Source of the DNA: Sphingomonas sp. HF-S4
Lineage (GTDB): Bacteria > Pseudomonadota > Alphaproteobacteria > Sphingomonadales > Sphingomonadaceae
DNA length: 64,000 bases
Direction: 5' to 3'
Assembly: GCF_032911445.1 (NCBI RefSeq)
Contig: NZ_JAWJEJ010000002.1
Location: forward strand, 744,001 to 808,000
Both the position numbers and the translations under genes were made by a program. Each line of letters begins with the position of its first letter. The stretch's first letter is position 1. Under the pieces are notes generated by a model, which worked only from the letters and a program-made list of their open reading frames with translations, did not search any database and was not told the DNA's origin. Shown here piece after piece: positions 41,694-49,960 of this stretch.

Positions 41694-44424
41694 AGGAAGA
41701 CTTGTCGTTCGCGAGAATTTGGTAGGATGCCGGCCCGCCCAAGCGATCCAGCTCGGTCAGGCCGGGCGCGATAAGCCATTCGACGAGTTGCCGCGGTGTT
41801 ACCTTGCCCGCCAGCACGCGCAGCACGCCTTCTATGAACACCTCGTGCTCGATGAGCGTAACCTCCTCGGCAGCCTGTGCCTTCTTGCGCGAATGCTCGT
41901 CGAAGCGCGGCTTTCCGAGCGTGACCCGGTGCATCGCTTTGTCGTACCCCAGCGCCTTCTGCAGGATCGCGAACGCCGCCTCCTTGGCCAGCAGCGGCGG
42001 CTTCTTGGTAGTCGTCTTGCACTCGATGAGAAGCGCGTGCACGCCGAGCGTAAGCAGCAGATCCGGCGCGTTCTGCTGCCTGCCGTCGTCGATCTGTCGA
42101 ATCGACCACGAGGGCTCTCGCGTGAGCAAGGCGATTACGGCATCCTCATAGTCGGTCCCGAGCGCGTCATTGCAGCGCTCGACCAGCGCCTCGACGCCCA
42201 GCCGTTCCGCAAGCTGGCGATGCGCCTCGCGGAACTTGTCCTGCCTGAAGCCTATGCAGGAGGCGACCGCATGCAGCAAAGCCGACATCCGCTTCTCGCC
42301 GCCGACCGCTTGCTGGACCTTGTCCTTGGCAGCGGTGAGCAGCTGGTCGAACGTCTCGATTCCTTGGCGCAGCAAGGCAACGGCGCGCTGGCGCCCGAAG
42401 CCCGGCACGTTCTCGCGCTGCGCGACGCGCAATATGTCGAGCGCCTCGACGGGAATGCCCCATTGGATCTGGCGGGCGAGCATTTGCAGCTTGTTGGTAA
42501 GCGTCTGCGGATAGCCCAGCTCGGGCACGCTCGCGATCCGACGAAGCCCATCCAATACCCAGGCTATATCGGCGGCGAGGCGGTGAAGCTGCCCCGAAGG
42601 CAGGTTGGTCTTGCGGCGAATCTCGCGCTCGGGCGCGCCCGCCGCGAACAGCGCCAGCGCATGCGCGCCTTGATTGGCGCGGCGGTCATTGCGGTCGACC
42701 GCCGCGAGCAGCGGAAATGCCTGGAGAAAGCCAACCGAATCAACATAGCCCTTGCTCGGCCATGGCAGGTAGCGGGAAGGACGCTCGCTGCCGAACTCTG
42801 CGCAGGTGCAGACCCAGTGCAGAAGCCCGGTCAGATAGCGCTCGAAATCGGCGTCGATGTCCGCTGCGTGCGCGCACATCATATCGAGGAAGCCGACAGC
42901 GGTGAGCGGGAGCAGCCCCGATTGGGCGACGGCCCTGCCGACAGGCGTAGCTAGAAGCACGTCGAAGTCGTCGTCGACGAAGCCTGCGCGGATCAGCCAG
43001 TCGGTCGCGGTCGCCGCCTTTGCCACGACATCGTCGAGCTTGTGCGGATTGCGCTCCCGGATCTGATGCCAGAGCAGGCTCAGGCGAAAGAAGTCGACCA
43101 GCGCCGGTCGGGTGTTGACGACACCGTGAGCGATCAGTGCCAGCACGCTGCGACGCATCGACAGGCCGACGAGCCGCGATACGACATTGTCGTTTTCGGG
43201 GCGCACGATAGTCGCGGCATGGCTCCGCTCGATTTGGGTTCTGGGCAGCAGCACCGCATAGCCGTCAGGGTGCAGCCCTAGCCGGCCCGCGCGACCCGAC
43301 ATGTTGCGATAGTCGGCGCGCGTCAGCATCGTGCCCTCCCGCTCGCCATAAGCGTAGGTCAGCTTGGCGAACACGACTGAGCGAAACGGAAAGTTGACCC
43401 CGGCGGCGAGCGTCGACGTCGCGAAACAGGCGCAGAACGCAGAGGTGGCGAAGCCCTGCTCAAGCACCTGCCGCTCCTGCGCCGTCAGGTCCGCCGAATG
43501 GAACGCGACCTCGCGTCGAGCCAAGTCTTGGAGCTGCTCCGAAGCCTCGGTCGGCTCTGAGAAAAGCGCGATCTGCTCGGCAAGCTCGATTCCGCGCACA
43601 GTTTGCTGACGCCCGATGGCGAAGCGCGCTGCCAGCTCCATGGCCTCGTTCCGGCTTTCGGTGAAGATCAGTACCGGCCCTCTGCCTAGCGCGATCAGCT
43701 TTCGCGCGACCTCGACGGGGTCCTGGGGAATATGCTCGCCTTCGAGGCAATCGAGCGCGTCCTCCTGGCCGAAGCGCACCTCATAGGCGGTGCCGCCCGA
43801 CCAGACCTGCTGGATCAGATCGACGTCGCGGTCCTGGCAGCCGACCAATGCGCAGCCGAGCCATTCGGCCAGCTCGCCCGCGTTGCCGACCGTCGCGGTC
43901 AGCCCAACGATCTGCGCCATGCCTTGCCGCTTGAGGATGGTGCACAGGGTCTCGATGTTGGGCCCACGGCCCGGCTCGCCGATGATCTGCAGCTCGTCGG
44001 CGACGATCACCGAAGCGGTGACGTCGAGCTGCCCGGACAAGAGCAGCGCCAGCGCCTTTTCGTAGGTCGCGATGGTAAGGCGGGCGGCCGCCTCGCCTTC
44101 GTCGCGGTCGCCGGTGCTCAGGCCGATCGACACCTCGCTGCCCAGCCGTGCGACGAAGTCGGCATATTTCTGGTCGGCGAGTGCGCGGTGCGAGACGAGG
44201 TAGAGGCAGCGATGACCGCGCTCGAGCCCGGCGAGGATCGCGATCTCGCCGACCAAGGTCTTGCCCGAGGAGGTCGGGGCGCAAGCGATCATGCTCCGGC
44301 CGTCGGCGACGCCGGCCTCGATCGCCTGCGTCTGGATCCCGGTGAAATCGCGAATGCCCCAGCTGCGGATTTGCGCGGCTAGCGCGGCCGTCCAGCCTGG
44401 CGCCGAGACAGAATCTATGTTCAT
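41689..44424 (-). CDS. Ski2-like helicase fused to a PD-(D/E)XK nuclease
   Basis: The 911-residue protein has superfamily 2 helicase motif I APTSSGKT (49-56), motif II DELQ at 143-146, motif III GLTATVGN and motif VI in YRNMSGRAGRLG. A winged helix and a helix-hairpin-helix (ENVPGFGRQRAVALLRQGIE) follow, as in Hel308/Ski2 helicases. Residues about 785-803 read APDLLLTLGVHALLIECK, the D-x(n)-E-x-K core of a nuclease domain. ATG 44424 is supported by ggggagg 5 nt upstream. It is the first gene of the six-gene operon and diverges from the Mrr-like gene. The helicase part is comparable to HamB of Hachiman, but the nuclease fusion and partners differ from what I know of that system. Confidence 0.82.
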   Translation of the reverse strand: MNIDSVSAPGWTAALAAQIRSWGIRDFTGIQTQAIEAGVADGRSMIACAPTSSGKTLVGEIAILAGLERGHRCLYLVSHRALADQKYADFVARLGSEVSIGLSTGDRDEGEAAARLTIATYEKALALLLSGQLDVTASVIVADELQIIGEPGRGPNIETLCTILKRQGMAQIVGLTATVGNAGELAEWLGCALVGCQDRDVDLIQQVWSGGTAYEVRFGQEDALDCLEGEHIPQDPVEVARKLIALGRGPVLIFTESRNEAMELAARFAIGRQQTVRGIELAEQIALFSEPTEASEQLQDLARREVAFHSADLTAQERQVLEQGFATSAFCACFATSTLAAGVNFPFRSVVFAKLTYAYGEREGTMLTRADYRNMSGRAGRLGLHPDGYAVLLPRTQIERSHAATIVRPENDNVVSRLVGLSMRRSVLALIAHGVVNTRPALVDFFRLSLLWHQIRERNPHKLDDVVAKAATATDWLIRAGFVDDDFDVLLATPVGRAVAQSGLLPLTAVGFLDMMCAHAADIDADFERYLTGLLHWVCTCAEFGSERPSRYLPWPSKGYVDSVGFLQAFPLLAAVDRNDRRANQGAHALALFAAGAPEREIRRKTNLPSGQLHRLAADIAWVLDGLRRIASVPELGYPQTLTNKLQMLARQIQWGIPVEALDILRVAQRENVPGFGRQRAVALLRQGIETFDQLLTAAKDKVQQAVGGEKRMSALLHAVASCIGFRQDKFREAHRQLAERLGVEALVERCNDALGTDYEDAVIALLTREPSWSIRQIDDGRQQNAPDLLLTLGVHALLIECKTTTKKPPLLAKEAAFAILQKALGYDKAMHRVTLGKPRFDEHSRKKAQAAEEVTLIEHEVFIEGVLRVLAGKVTPRQLVEWLIAPGLTELDRLGGPASYQILANDKSSS

Positions 44425-44622
44425 TCGGGCCTCCCCACCCAAGTTCAATTCGCGCCCGCGCTCTAGCGCGGAGATTTGCCCGAGCTTTAAGGAAGCATGC
44501 ATGATCGAAGCAAGGAACGCATCACGCGTGATCGCTAAAGCTGTGGAGCAAAGAAACTCCATTTCGGATGAGTCCTGCTTTGCCGCTCGACTTGGCGAGG
44601 CTGGCCGCTAGTCGTTTCCGGG

Positions 44623-45600
44623 ATGCTGGAGACTGACACGCAAGGCCGCATTACCGCTGCTCAGGCAGCGCTGGATGAGCTAAAGGAAGGCGGGGCCTCG
44701 ATCTCGCCCAGGGATGCCGAGCAGTTGCTCGGGGACGCGATCGGACCACTGCTCGAGACGAGCGGCTACGCTCTCGAGCGCACGGCGGCGCAGCGCGACA
44801 AAGGCATGGATTTCTTGGCTCGCCGGCCTGCGACCACCGACGCCGATGCGGTTACGATCGCCATCGAATTGAAGCACACGCGCGCCAGAATGTCCGTGTC
44901 GGCGATACGACAGCTTGTCGGCGCGGCGATGATGGCTGGCGTGGACCGCGCGGTGCTGGTTAGCAATGCTGGCTTCTCGCAATCTGCGCATGAGGCGATC
45001 AGGCAAAGCCTGCCGGTGCGAATCGAGCTCCTGAGCTATGACGGGCTGGTCGATTGGACTCGGGCGATCGCGAGCGAGCGAAAGGCTCCCGACCGGCTCA
45101 GCCAAGGGATAAAGATGTTCAGCCGCTTTTTGGCGATCGAGATCGCTCGCGATCCGAGCGCGCTCGAGCGCCTCGAATGGTATCATATTGAGCCCACCAT
45201 CGCGGAGATATTCGATGGGCTCGGCTTCCAGGTCACCCTGACGCCGCCCGCGAAGGACGGCGGTAAGGACGTGATCCTGGCGTTCACGCTCAATGGCAAG
45301 GCGGTAGAATATTATGTCGAGGTGAAGCATTGGCGTTCGGCGACCAAGGTCGGATCGGGTGCGGTGAGCGATTTCATTGAGGTGATCGCTCGCGACAAGG
45401 TGGCCGGCGGTCTCTTCCTGTCGACACATGGTTATACCGGCAATGCGTTCGAGTATCTGACCCAGCTCGACCGTGAGCGGATCAGGTTCGAAGGGCGCGA
45501 CAAGGTGCTCACGCTTTGCCAGACCTATTCGAAAGCACAGGCTGGGCTATGGTCGCCACCTGCTTCGCTACGGGAGATTTTGCACGAGAAGATAGGTTAG
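44623..45600 (+). CDS. Protein with two Mrr-like restriction endonuclease domains
   Basis: This 325-residue protein contains two copies of the Mrr-type PD-(D/E)XK core. The first is DKGMDFLARR with IAIELKHTRARMSVSAIRQL at about residues 59-95. The second is DGGKDVILAF with YYVEVKHWRSATKVGSGAVS at about 211-246. Both keep D and E-x-K, so both could be active. Mrr enzymes cut methylated DNA, which makes a restriction role likely. It diverges from the helicase-nuclease gene with about 200 bp between them, so it may be part of the same defence unit or simply a neighbour. Confidence 0.8.
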   Translation: MLETDTQGRITAAQAALDELKEGGASISPRDAEQLLGDAIGPLLETSGYALERTAAQRDKGMDFLARRPATTDADAVTIAIELKHTRARMSVSAIRQLVGAAMMAGVDRAVLVSNAGFSQSAHEAIRQSLPVRIELLSYDGLVDWTRAIASERKAPDRLSQGIKMFSRFLAIEIARDPSALERLEWYHIEPTIAEIFDGLGFQVTLTPPAKDGGKDVILAFTLNGKAVEYYVEVKHWRSATKVGSGAVSDFIEVIARDKVAGGLFLSTHGYTGNAFEYLTQLDRERIRFEGRDKVLTLCQTYSKAQAGLWSPPASLREILHEKIG

Positions 45601-45662
45601 CGGCGCTTTTGTAAGCGCTAGCCGATCATGCCCGGCAAGTTGCCAGCCCGTCGCAGAATCTT

Positions 45663-46169
45663 GTGGATTTCCGTCGCCTGCATATTGTGGGCAACGTTGC
45701 GGCACGTCATTCGCGGACTATGGGGCGTGGACGAGAAAGGCCGGCGATCGGCATTGCGGATTTGGACAGGCAAATCGCGGACTCGGCAAGGCGACTGATG
45801 GCTTTTCTCGAGGAGAACAAGGCCAGCGAGGTTCTCGACTATCCCTTTGGCTATTCCTATCCGCGCAACTGTTGCGAAAGCGCATCGATCATCTTCATGC
45901 TTCTGCTTCAGGAGCGCTATGGGGTGTCCGGCGTGACGATCGTGCGCGGGACAAAGCCACGCTTGTGGCAGCATCACTATTGGGTGAGGGTTCGCGGCCT
46001 TTGCTATGACCTCACCGCGCACCAGTTCGCGGGGCGCCGGCCTATTATCGGCGTCGAGCGGCATAGCTTCTTCGCGACCTGGCCCCATCAGCGCGCGACG
46101 TATCAGGAGGGATTCGTCGATAGTCACGCGGTGATCGATCTCTTCCGGCGTGGCGTGATCCCGTTCTGA
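45663..46169 (+). CDS. Small protein with possible Cys-His-Asp catalytic triad
   Basis: The 168-residue frame opens with GTG and I do not recognise it. Residues 63-71 read GYSYPRNCC and are followed by a helix (ESASIIFMLLLQERYG). Then come HHYWVRVRGLCYDLTAHQF at 104-122. Cys at the start of a helix, His at the start of a strand and Asp on the next strand is the order of catalytic residues in papain-like and transglutaminase-like enzymes (C70 or C71, H104 or H105, D116). A later start at 45720 would keep all of these. It follows the Mrr-like gene by 62 bp on the same strand. Confidence 0.5.
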   Translation: MDFRRLHIVGNVAARHSRTMGRGRERPAIGIADLDRQIADSARRLMAFLEENKASEVLDYPFGYSYPRNCCESASIIFMLLLQERYGVSGVTIVRGTKPRLWQHHYWVRVRGLCYDLTAHQFAGRRPIIGVERHSFFATWPHQRATYQEGFVDSHAVIDLFRRGVIPF

Positions 46170-46975
46170 TCAAAGGTCCTGCGCAGGGAGTAGGTTGAGT
46201 GCCAGAAAGCGAGGCGCCGGCCGAAGTCGCTGACCGGAGAACCGCCACGCCTGTCGGCGAGCGCCGTCGATATTTGAGGCCGATCATCCCCAGCGCCAAT
46301 TGACCGGCACATTACGATCGATCTCCCAGCGACGATCCAAGTCCCACTCAAAATCGCATCGACCGTCCTTGCCAGCATGGTGGACTTGCGGCGGCAGTCA
46401 GGCTGCCGCCAGTTTCTGTTCCTGGTTGCCTACCAACGAATCGACAGGATCTCGATGCATATGCAGACGGCGGAATGCTCGTTGATGTTGATATCGATTT
46501 CCAGCGCGGTGGCGAAGGCCCCCTCCTAGCCCGCCGCCCGCACCGTGCTTTTGAGACACGTGTCAGCTGGCAACCTTGCAGGGCGAGTGTTCGTCGGGGT
46601 GCAGAGGTCGAATGTCTGGCGATGATTTTTCGTGCGGACAGGCGCGATGCATTCAAAGGTAAGATACGATAAAAGCTCTAGCCCCAATCCATGACCGCCT
46701 CACCATGAGGCTCCTAAGACATCTTGACACTATTTGATAAAATCAGTAGTAAAATCTCCTAGTCTGCATCTATCATCAAGATGATATGGCCAGATATAAT
46801 GTAAAATAGTATATTTCTATAGTAAATTAGGAATTTAAAACAATTATATAGTTGGTTTTTTCGGGTTCTCTTCTGGAAATAAAAGCGGCGCGTTAGCGGT
46901 TGAGGCATTTGCGCGGCCGAGCAGTTATCCTCGTTAGTGGATAAGACTGGAAAATTATCTGCCGAGGCGAACGCC
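46170..46975. other. Gene-poor, partly AT-rich stretch before the integrase gene
   Basis: About 800 bp with no convincing gene. Short minus-strand pieces (for example one ending WDLDRRWEIDRNVPVNWRWG at about 46290) read like protein but are broken by stops, so decayed genes are likely. From 46680 to 46890 base composition shifts sharply to A and T, unlike anything else in the window, which suggests foreign or regulatory DNA. I see no clear hairpin terminator for the integrase gene. Confidence 0.4.
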
Positions 46976-48193
46976 TCACGCGCGCTTTCGGAATTTCGCC
47001 TTAATCACTTTGCCGCCCACGCGAAGCTGATCGAGATAGTCGGACCACCACTGCGCCATCCGCACACGCTCATTCCAGTGCGCTCCGCGATGGTACGCAG
47101 CCCGAACGCGATCCTTCTCACCGTGCGCCAAAGCGCGCTCGATTGCATCCGGGTGCCAAAGGCCCGACTCATTGAGAAGCGTACTGGCCATCGCTCGGAA
47201 GCCGTGGCTGGTCATCTCGTCGTGCTGGAAGCCGAGCCGGCGAAGCGCGACGTTCATTGTATTTTCTGATATCGGGCGCTTGGTCGTGTGCAGCGCCGGA
47301 AACAGAAACTCGCTCGAGCGCGCAAGCGAGCGCAGATCCTGAAGGATGAAGAGCACCTGCCGAGATAGGGGCACTGCATGCGGCTGCTTCATCTTCATCC
47401 GCTCCGCGGGTACGCGCCAGACCTTCTCCGCGAAGTCGATCTCGGTCCATTTCGCCTGCCGTAACTCCCCCGGTCGCAAGAACACGTGTGGCGCGAGCCG
47501 AAGCGCATAGAGCGTTTCCGGCCGACCCTTGTAGTCCTCAATCGCCCGAAGCAGTTCGCCGACCTTCTTGGGCTCGACGATCGCCGCATGGTGCTGCACG
47601 CGAGGAACCGTCAGTGCCCCTCGCAGGATGTCGGCGGGGTTCTTCTCCGTGCGGAGGGTCGCGAAGCCATAGCGGAAAACCCGCCCCGCAAAGGCGCGTA
47701 GCCGAACCGCAGTTTCGTGATGGCCCCGGCGCTCCACTCGCTTGAGCACATCGAGCAGTTCATGCGGCGTCACTGAGGCGATCGGGCGCTTCGAGAGGCC
47801 GCCGAGCAGTTCGAGGAACCAGCGGGCCTTCTTGATCGTGGCAGGAGCCCGCGCTTCTCGTTCCATCTTCTGGATGTACTCTTCGGCCACCAGGCCAAAG
47901 GTGGTCTTCGCCGCCAATTCGTTTTGGAGGCGCTTTTGCCGCTTCGCCTCAACCGGATCGAACCCGTCCTCCAGCTCTCCCTTGGCTGCATCGCGCTTTC
48001 TCCGCGCCTGCTGCAGGGTCACGTCCGGGAAGCTGCCGAGCGACAGCTTACGTTCAATGCCGCAGCAACGGTAACGGAAGCGCCAGAGCAAGGCTCCGGA
48101 TGGCTGGACCAGCAGATAGAGGCCGTCCGAATCAAAAACTTTGAAAGGACGCTCCGCCGGTTTGAGTGACTGAACCTGTACCACAGTAAGCAT
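46976..48193 (-). CDS. int: Tyrosine integrase of element 2, DUF4102/P4 type
   Basis: The enzyme should insert and excise element 2 at tRNA-Thr. The 405-residue product has the N-terminal DUF4102 arm-binding domain (LKPAERPFKVFDSDGLYLLV), a core-binding domain and a full catalytic domain. The catalytic residues visible are Arg in LAPHVFLRPGELR, His-x-x-Arg in MTSHGFRAMASTLLNE, a later His in LAHGEKDRVRAAYHRG, and Tyr within AAYHRG. I set the start at 48193 because aaggagg lies 9 nt before that ATG; the longer frame from 48328 runs into the att region. It is nearly identical to the broken copy at 13860-14766 in its centre. Confidence 0.92.
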   Translation of the reverse strand: MLTVVQVQSLKPAERPFKVFDSDGLYLLVQPSGALLWRFRYRCCGIERKLSLGSFPDVTLQQARRKRDAAKGELEDGFDPVEAKRQKRLQNELAAKTTFGLVAEEYIQKMEREARAPATIKKARWFLELLGGLSKRPIASVTPHELLDVLKRVERRGHHETAVRLRAFAGRVFRYGFATLRTEKNPADILRGALTVPRVQHHAAIVEPKKVGELLRAIEDYKGRPETLYALRLAPHVFLRPGELRQAKWTEIDFAEKVWRVPAERMKMKQPHAVPLSRQVLFILQDLRSLARSSEFLFPALHTTKRPISENTMNVALRRLGFQHDEMTSHGFRAMASTLLNESGLWHPDAIERALAHGEKDRVRAAYHRGAHWNERVRMAQWWSDYLDQLRVGGKVIKAKFRKRA

Positions 48194-48216
48194 GGGGCCA
48201 CGCCTCCTTGCACGTT

Positions 48217-48240
48217 CGTGGCCCCACGTTTCGTGGCCCC
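48217..48240. repeat. Direct cgtggcccc repeats upstream of int
   Basis: Two copies of cgtggcccc (48217-48225 and 48232-48240) lie between the integrase start and the att site, with a related gcgtgggccacg just beyond. The same 9-mer occurs twice at the left end of element 2 (14979-14998). In element 1 the corresponding place upstream of the broken integrase has cgtggtccac instead. These fit integrase arm-type sites. Confidence 0.6.
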
Positions 48241-48293
48241 TTTTGCGTGGGCCACGGCGGAACAAAGTGAGATTTTGTGGGACCGCCAAGAGG

Positions 48294-48363
48294 CAATATA
48301 CCGCAGATTTCTGCGGTTTTCTAGGCATGTTCTCAATATGTACTGGTGCCGCTTACAGGACTC
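48294..48363. repeat. Right end of element 2 at tRNA-Thr, with hairpin
   Basis: This matches 14857-14924. It includes the inverted repeat accgcag-attt-ctgcggt at 48300-48317, then gttctcaatatgtactgg and the 3' end of the tRNA gene. On the minus strand the hairpin lies about 27 nt after the CCA end of tRNA-Thr and may terminate its transcript. Confidence 0.7.
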
Positions 48364-48419
48364 GAACCTGTGACCCCCGCATTACGAATGCGATGCTCTA
48401 CCAGCTGAGCTAAAGCGGC
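48344..48419 (-). tRNA. tRNA-Thr (anticodon CGT), CCA encoded
   Basis: Read on the minus strand this folds into a full cloverleaf: acceptor stem GCCGCTT with AAGCGGC, D-arm GCTCAGCTGGTAGAGC, anticodon loop TTCGTAA giving anticodon CGT (reads ACG, Thr), and T-arm ACAGGTTCGAGTCCTGT. The discriminator A and the CCA end are encoded. Its 3' end is the integration site of element 2, and the gene itself was restored by the insertion. Confidence 0.95.
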
Positions 48420-48625
48420 CCTGTCGAAGCGCTCGGCTTCGAAGAGAGCGCGCGCTTACCAGCATGATCCCTAGCTGACAAGCGTTGCGATTTGCTTGCC
48501 ACCGCCTTTTCGGGGCCCGCGCCCCGCAAAAATACCTACCCGTTCGGCTTTACGCGTCGTTTACCACGGGGGGTGCACAAGCGTGTCCAAGGATCGGGCC
48601 AGTTCGCCCGCAACGGAGCACGCGC

Positions 48626-49879
48626 ATGGACATGGCTCGCGGGATCAATGAGCCCCTGGACCCGGCCCCCGAGGGCTCGAACGACGACGCCGTCACCGAG
48701 CGCCCGATCGAGATCGGCGCAGACGAGCGCCGGATGCATGTGCGCGCCTATAACTATTGGGTGTCGCTGCTCCACGGGCGCGCCTACCCCTCGATCGAGG
48801 ATCTCGATCCCGACAATATCGCCGATTTCGGCCCGCACAGCGTGCTGCTCGATTTCACCCGCGGGGTGGAGGATCCGGCGATTCGCTATCTCGGCACGAT
48901 GCTGCGCGAGGAATGCGGCTTCACGCCGGCGATCCAGACGATCGGCGAAGTGCCCAGCCGCTCGCTGCTCTCGCGGCTGACCGATCATTATCTCCAGATC
49001 ATCGCGAATCGCGCGCCGATCGGCTTCGAGGCCGAGTTCGTCGGGCAGCGCGGGCACAATACGCTCTATCGCGGCATCCTGATGCCCTTCTCGTCGGATG
49101 GAGAGACGATCGACTTCATCTATGGCGTGATCAACTGGAAGGAACTGGTCGATGCCGAGACACAGGCGCGGCTCAGCGCCGAGGTCGAGGAATCGCGCCG
49201 CGCGGCGCCGCTGAACCCGGTTGCCGCTGCGGTCTGGGCCGATGGGCCCAGCGCCGGCTTCGATTCGCCCGAGCCCGAAGCGGCGCAGATATATGGCGAG
49301 ACGCTTGCCGACCAGCTGATGCTCGCGCGCGAATCGGCGGCCGCTGCCCGCGCGTCGGACCTGCGCAGCCGCTCGGCGCTCTATCGCGCGCTCAGCCGCG
49401 GCTATGATTTCGTCCTCGCCGCCGAGCAGGCGCCCGAGGATTATGCCGAGCTGCTCGCCGATTCGGGGCTGAGCGTTCAGGCGCGGGCGCCGATGACGCC
49501 GGCGGTGAAGCTCGTCTTCGGAGCCGATTACGACAAGACCCGGCTCACCGAATTCGCCGCGGTGCTCGCCTTTGCGCGGCGCCAGGACATTCCGCAGGGT
49601 GGGCTCGACGCATTCCTCGAAGTCGCCGAGGGCGGCATCAAGGGCGTGGTCAAGGCCGAGCGCGAGCATCGCCGCCCGGCGCCGAAGCGCGACGTGTTCG
49701 CGCGCGCCGCCGAGGAACTGCGCAACCGTCCGCCGCTCGGCCATGTCGAAATCGATGCTGGCCAGGACGAGTTCGTCGTTCTGCTCGCGCGTGCGGGCAG
49801 GCAAGGCCTCGATATCGTCGCGAGCATCACCGGCGACGCGGCGCTGACCGAACGCGCGATCCGCAAGGCCGCCGCCTGA
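48626..49879 (+). CDS. PAS-domain protein
   Basis: The 417-residue protein has a PAS_5-like domain at about 30-170: MHVRAYNYWVSLLHGRAYPS, IADFGPHSVLLDFTRG and RYLGTMLREECG. A linker with MLARESAAAARA and a helical C-terminal half of unknown role follow. PAS_5 proteins in sphingomonads and rhizobia are usually sensors without an output domain. ATG 48626 has ggag 8 nt upstream. It is the first backbone gene to the right of the integrated elements and reads away from tRNA-Thr. Confidence 0.75.
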   Translation: MDMARGINEPLDPAPEGSNDDAVTERPIEIGADERRMHVRAYNYWVSLLHGRAYPSIEDLDPDNIADFGPHSVLLDFTRGVEDPAIRYLGTMLREECGFTPAIQTIGEVPSRSLLSRLTDHYLQIIANRAPIGFEAEFVGQRGHNTLYRGILMPFSSDGETIDFIYGVINWKELVDAETQARLSAEVEESRRAAPLNPVAAAVWADGPSAGFDSPEPEAAQIYGETLADQLMLARESAAAARASDLRSRSALYRALSRGYDFVLAAEQAPEDYAELLADSGLSVQARAPMTPAVKLVFGADYDKTRLTEFAAVLAFARRQDIPQGGLDAFLEVAEGGIKGVVKAEREHRRPAPKRDVFARAAEELRNRPPLGHVEIDAGQDEFVVLLARAGRQGLDIVASITGDAALTERAIRKAAA

Positions 49880-49960
49880 GTGCGCTAAACTAGTAGCAAT
49901 CGTTACTTTATTGCCTGCCAAGCCTTGAGGTCGCGCGCCGCCAAGGGCATAGCGGCGGGC

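Noticed and set aside
24464..45600. Possible full integrative conjugative element
   Set aside because: I looked for a coupling protein, VirB/Trb-type ATPases and mating-pair genes and found none, so only mobilisation functions are supported.
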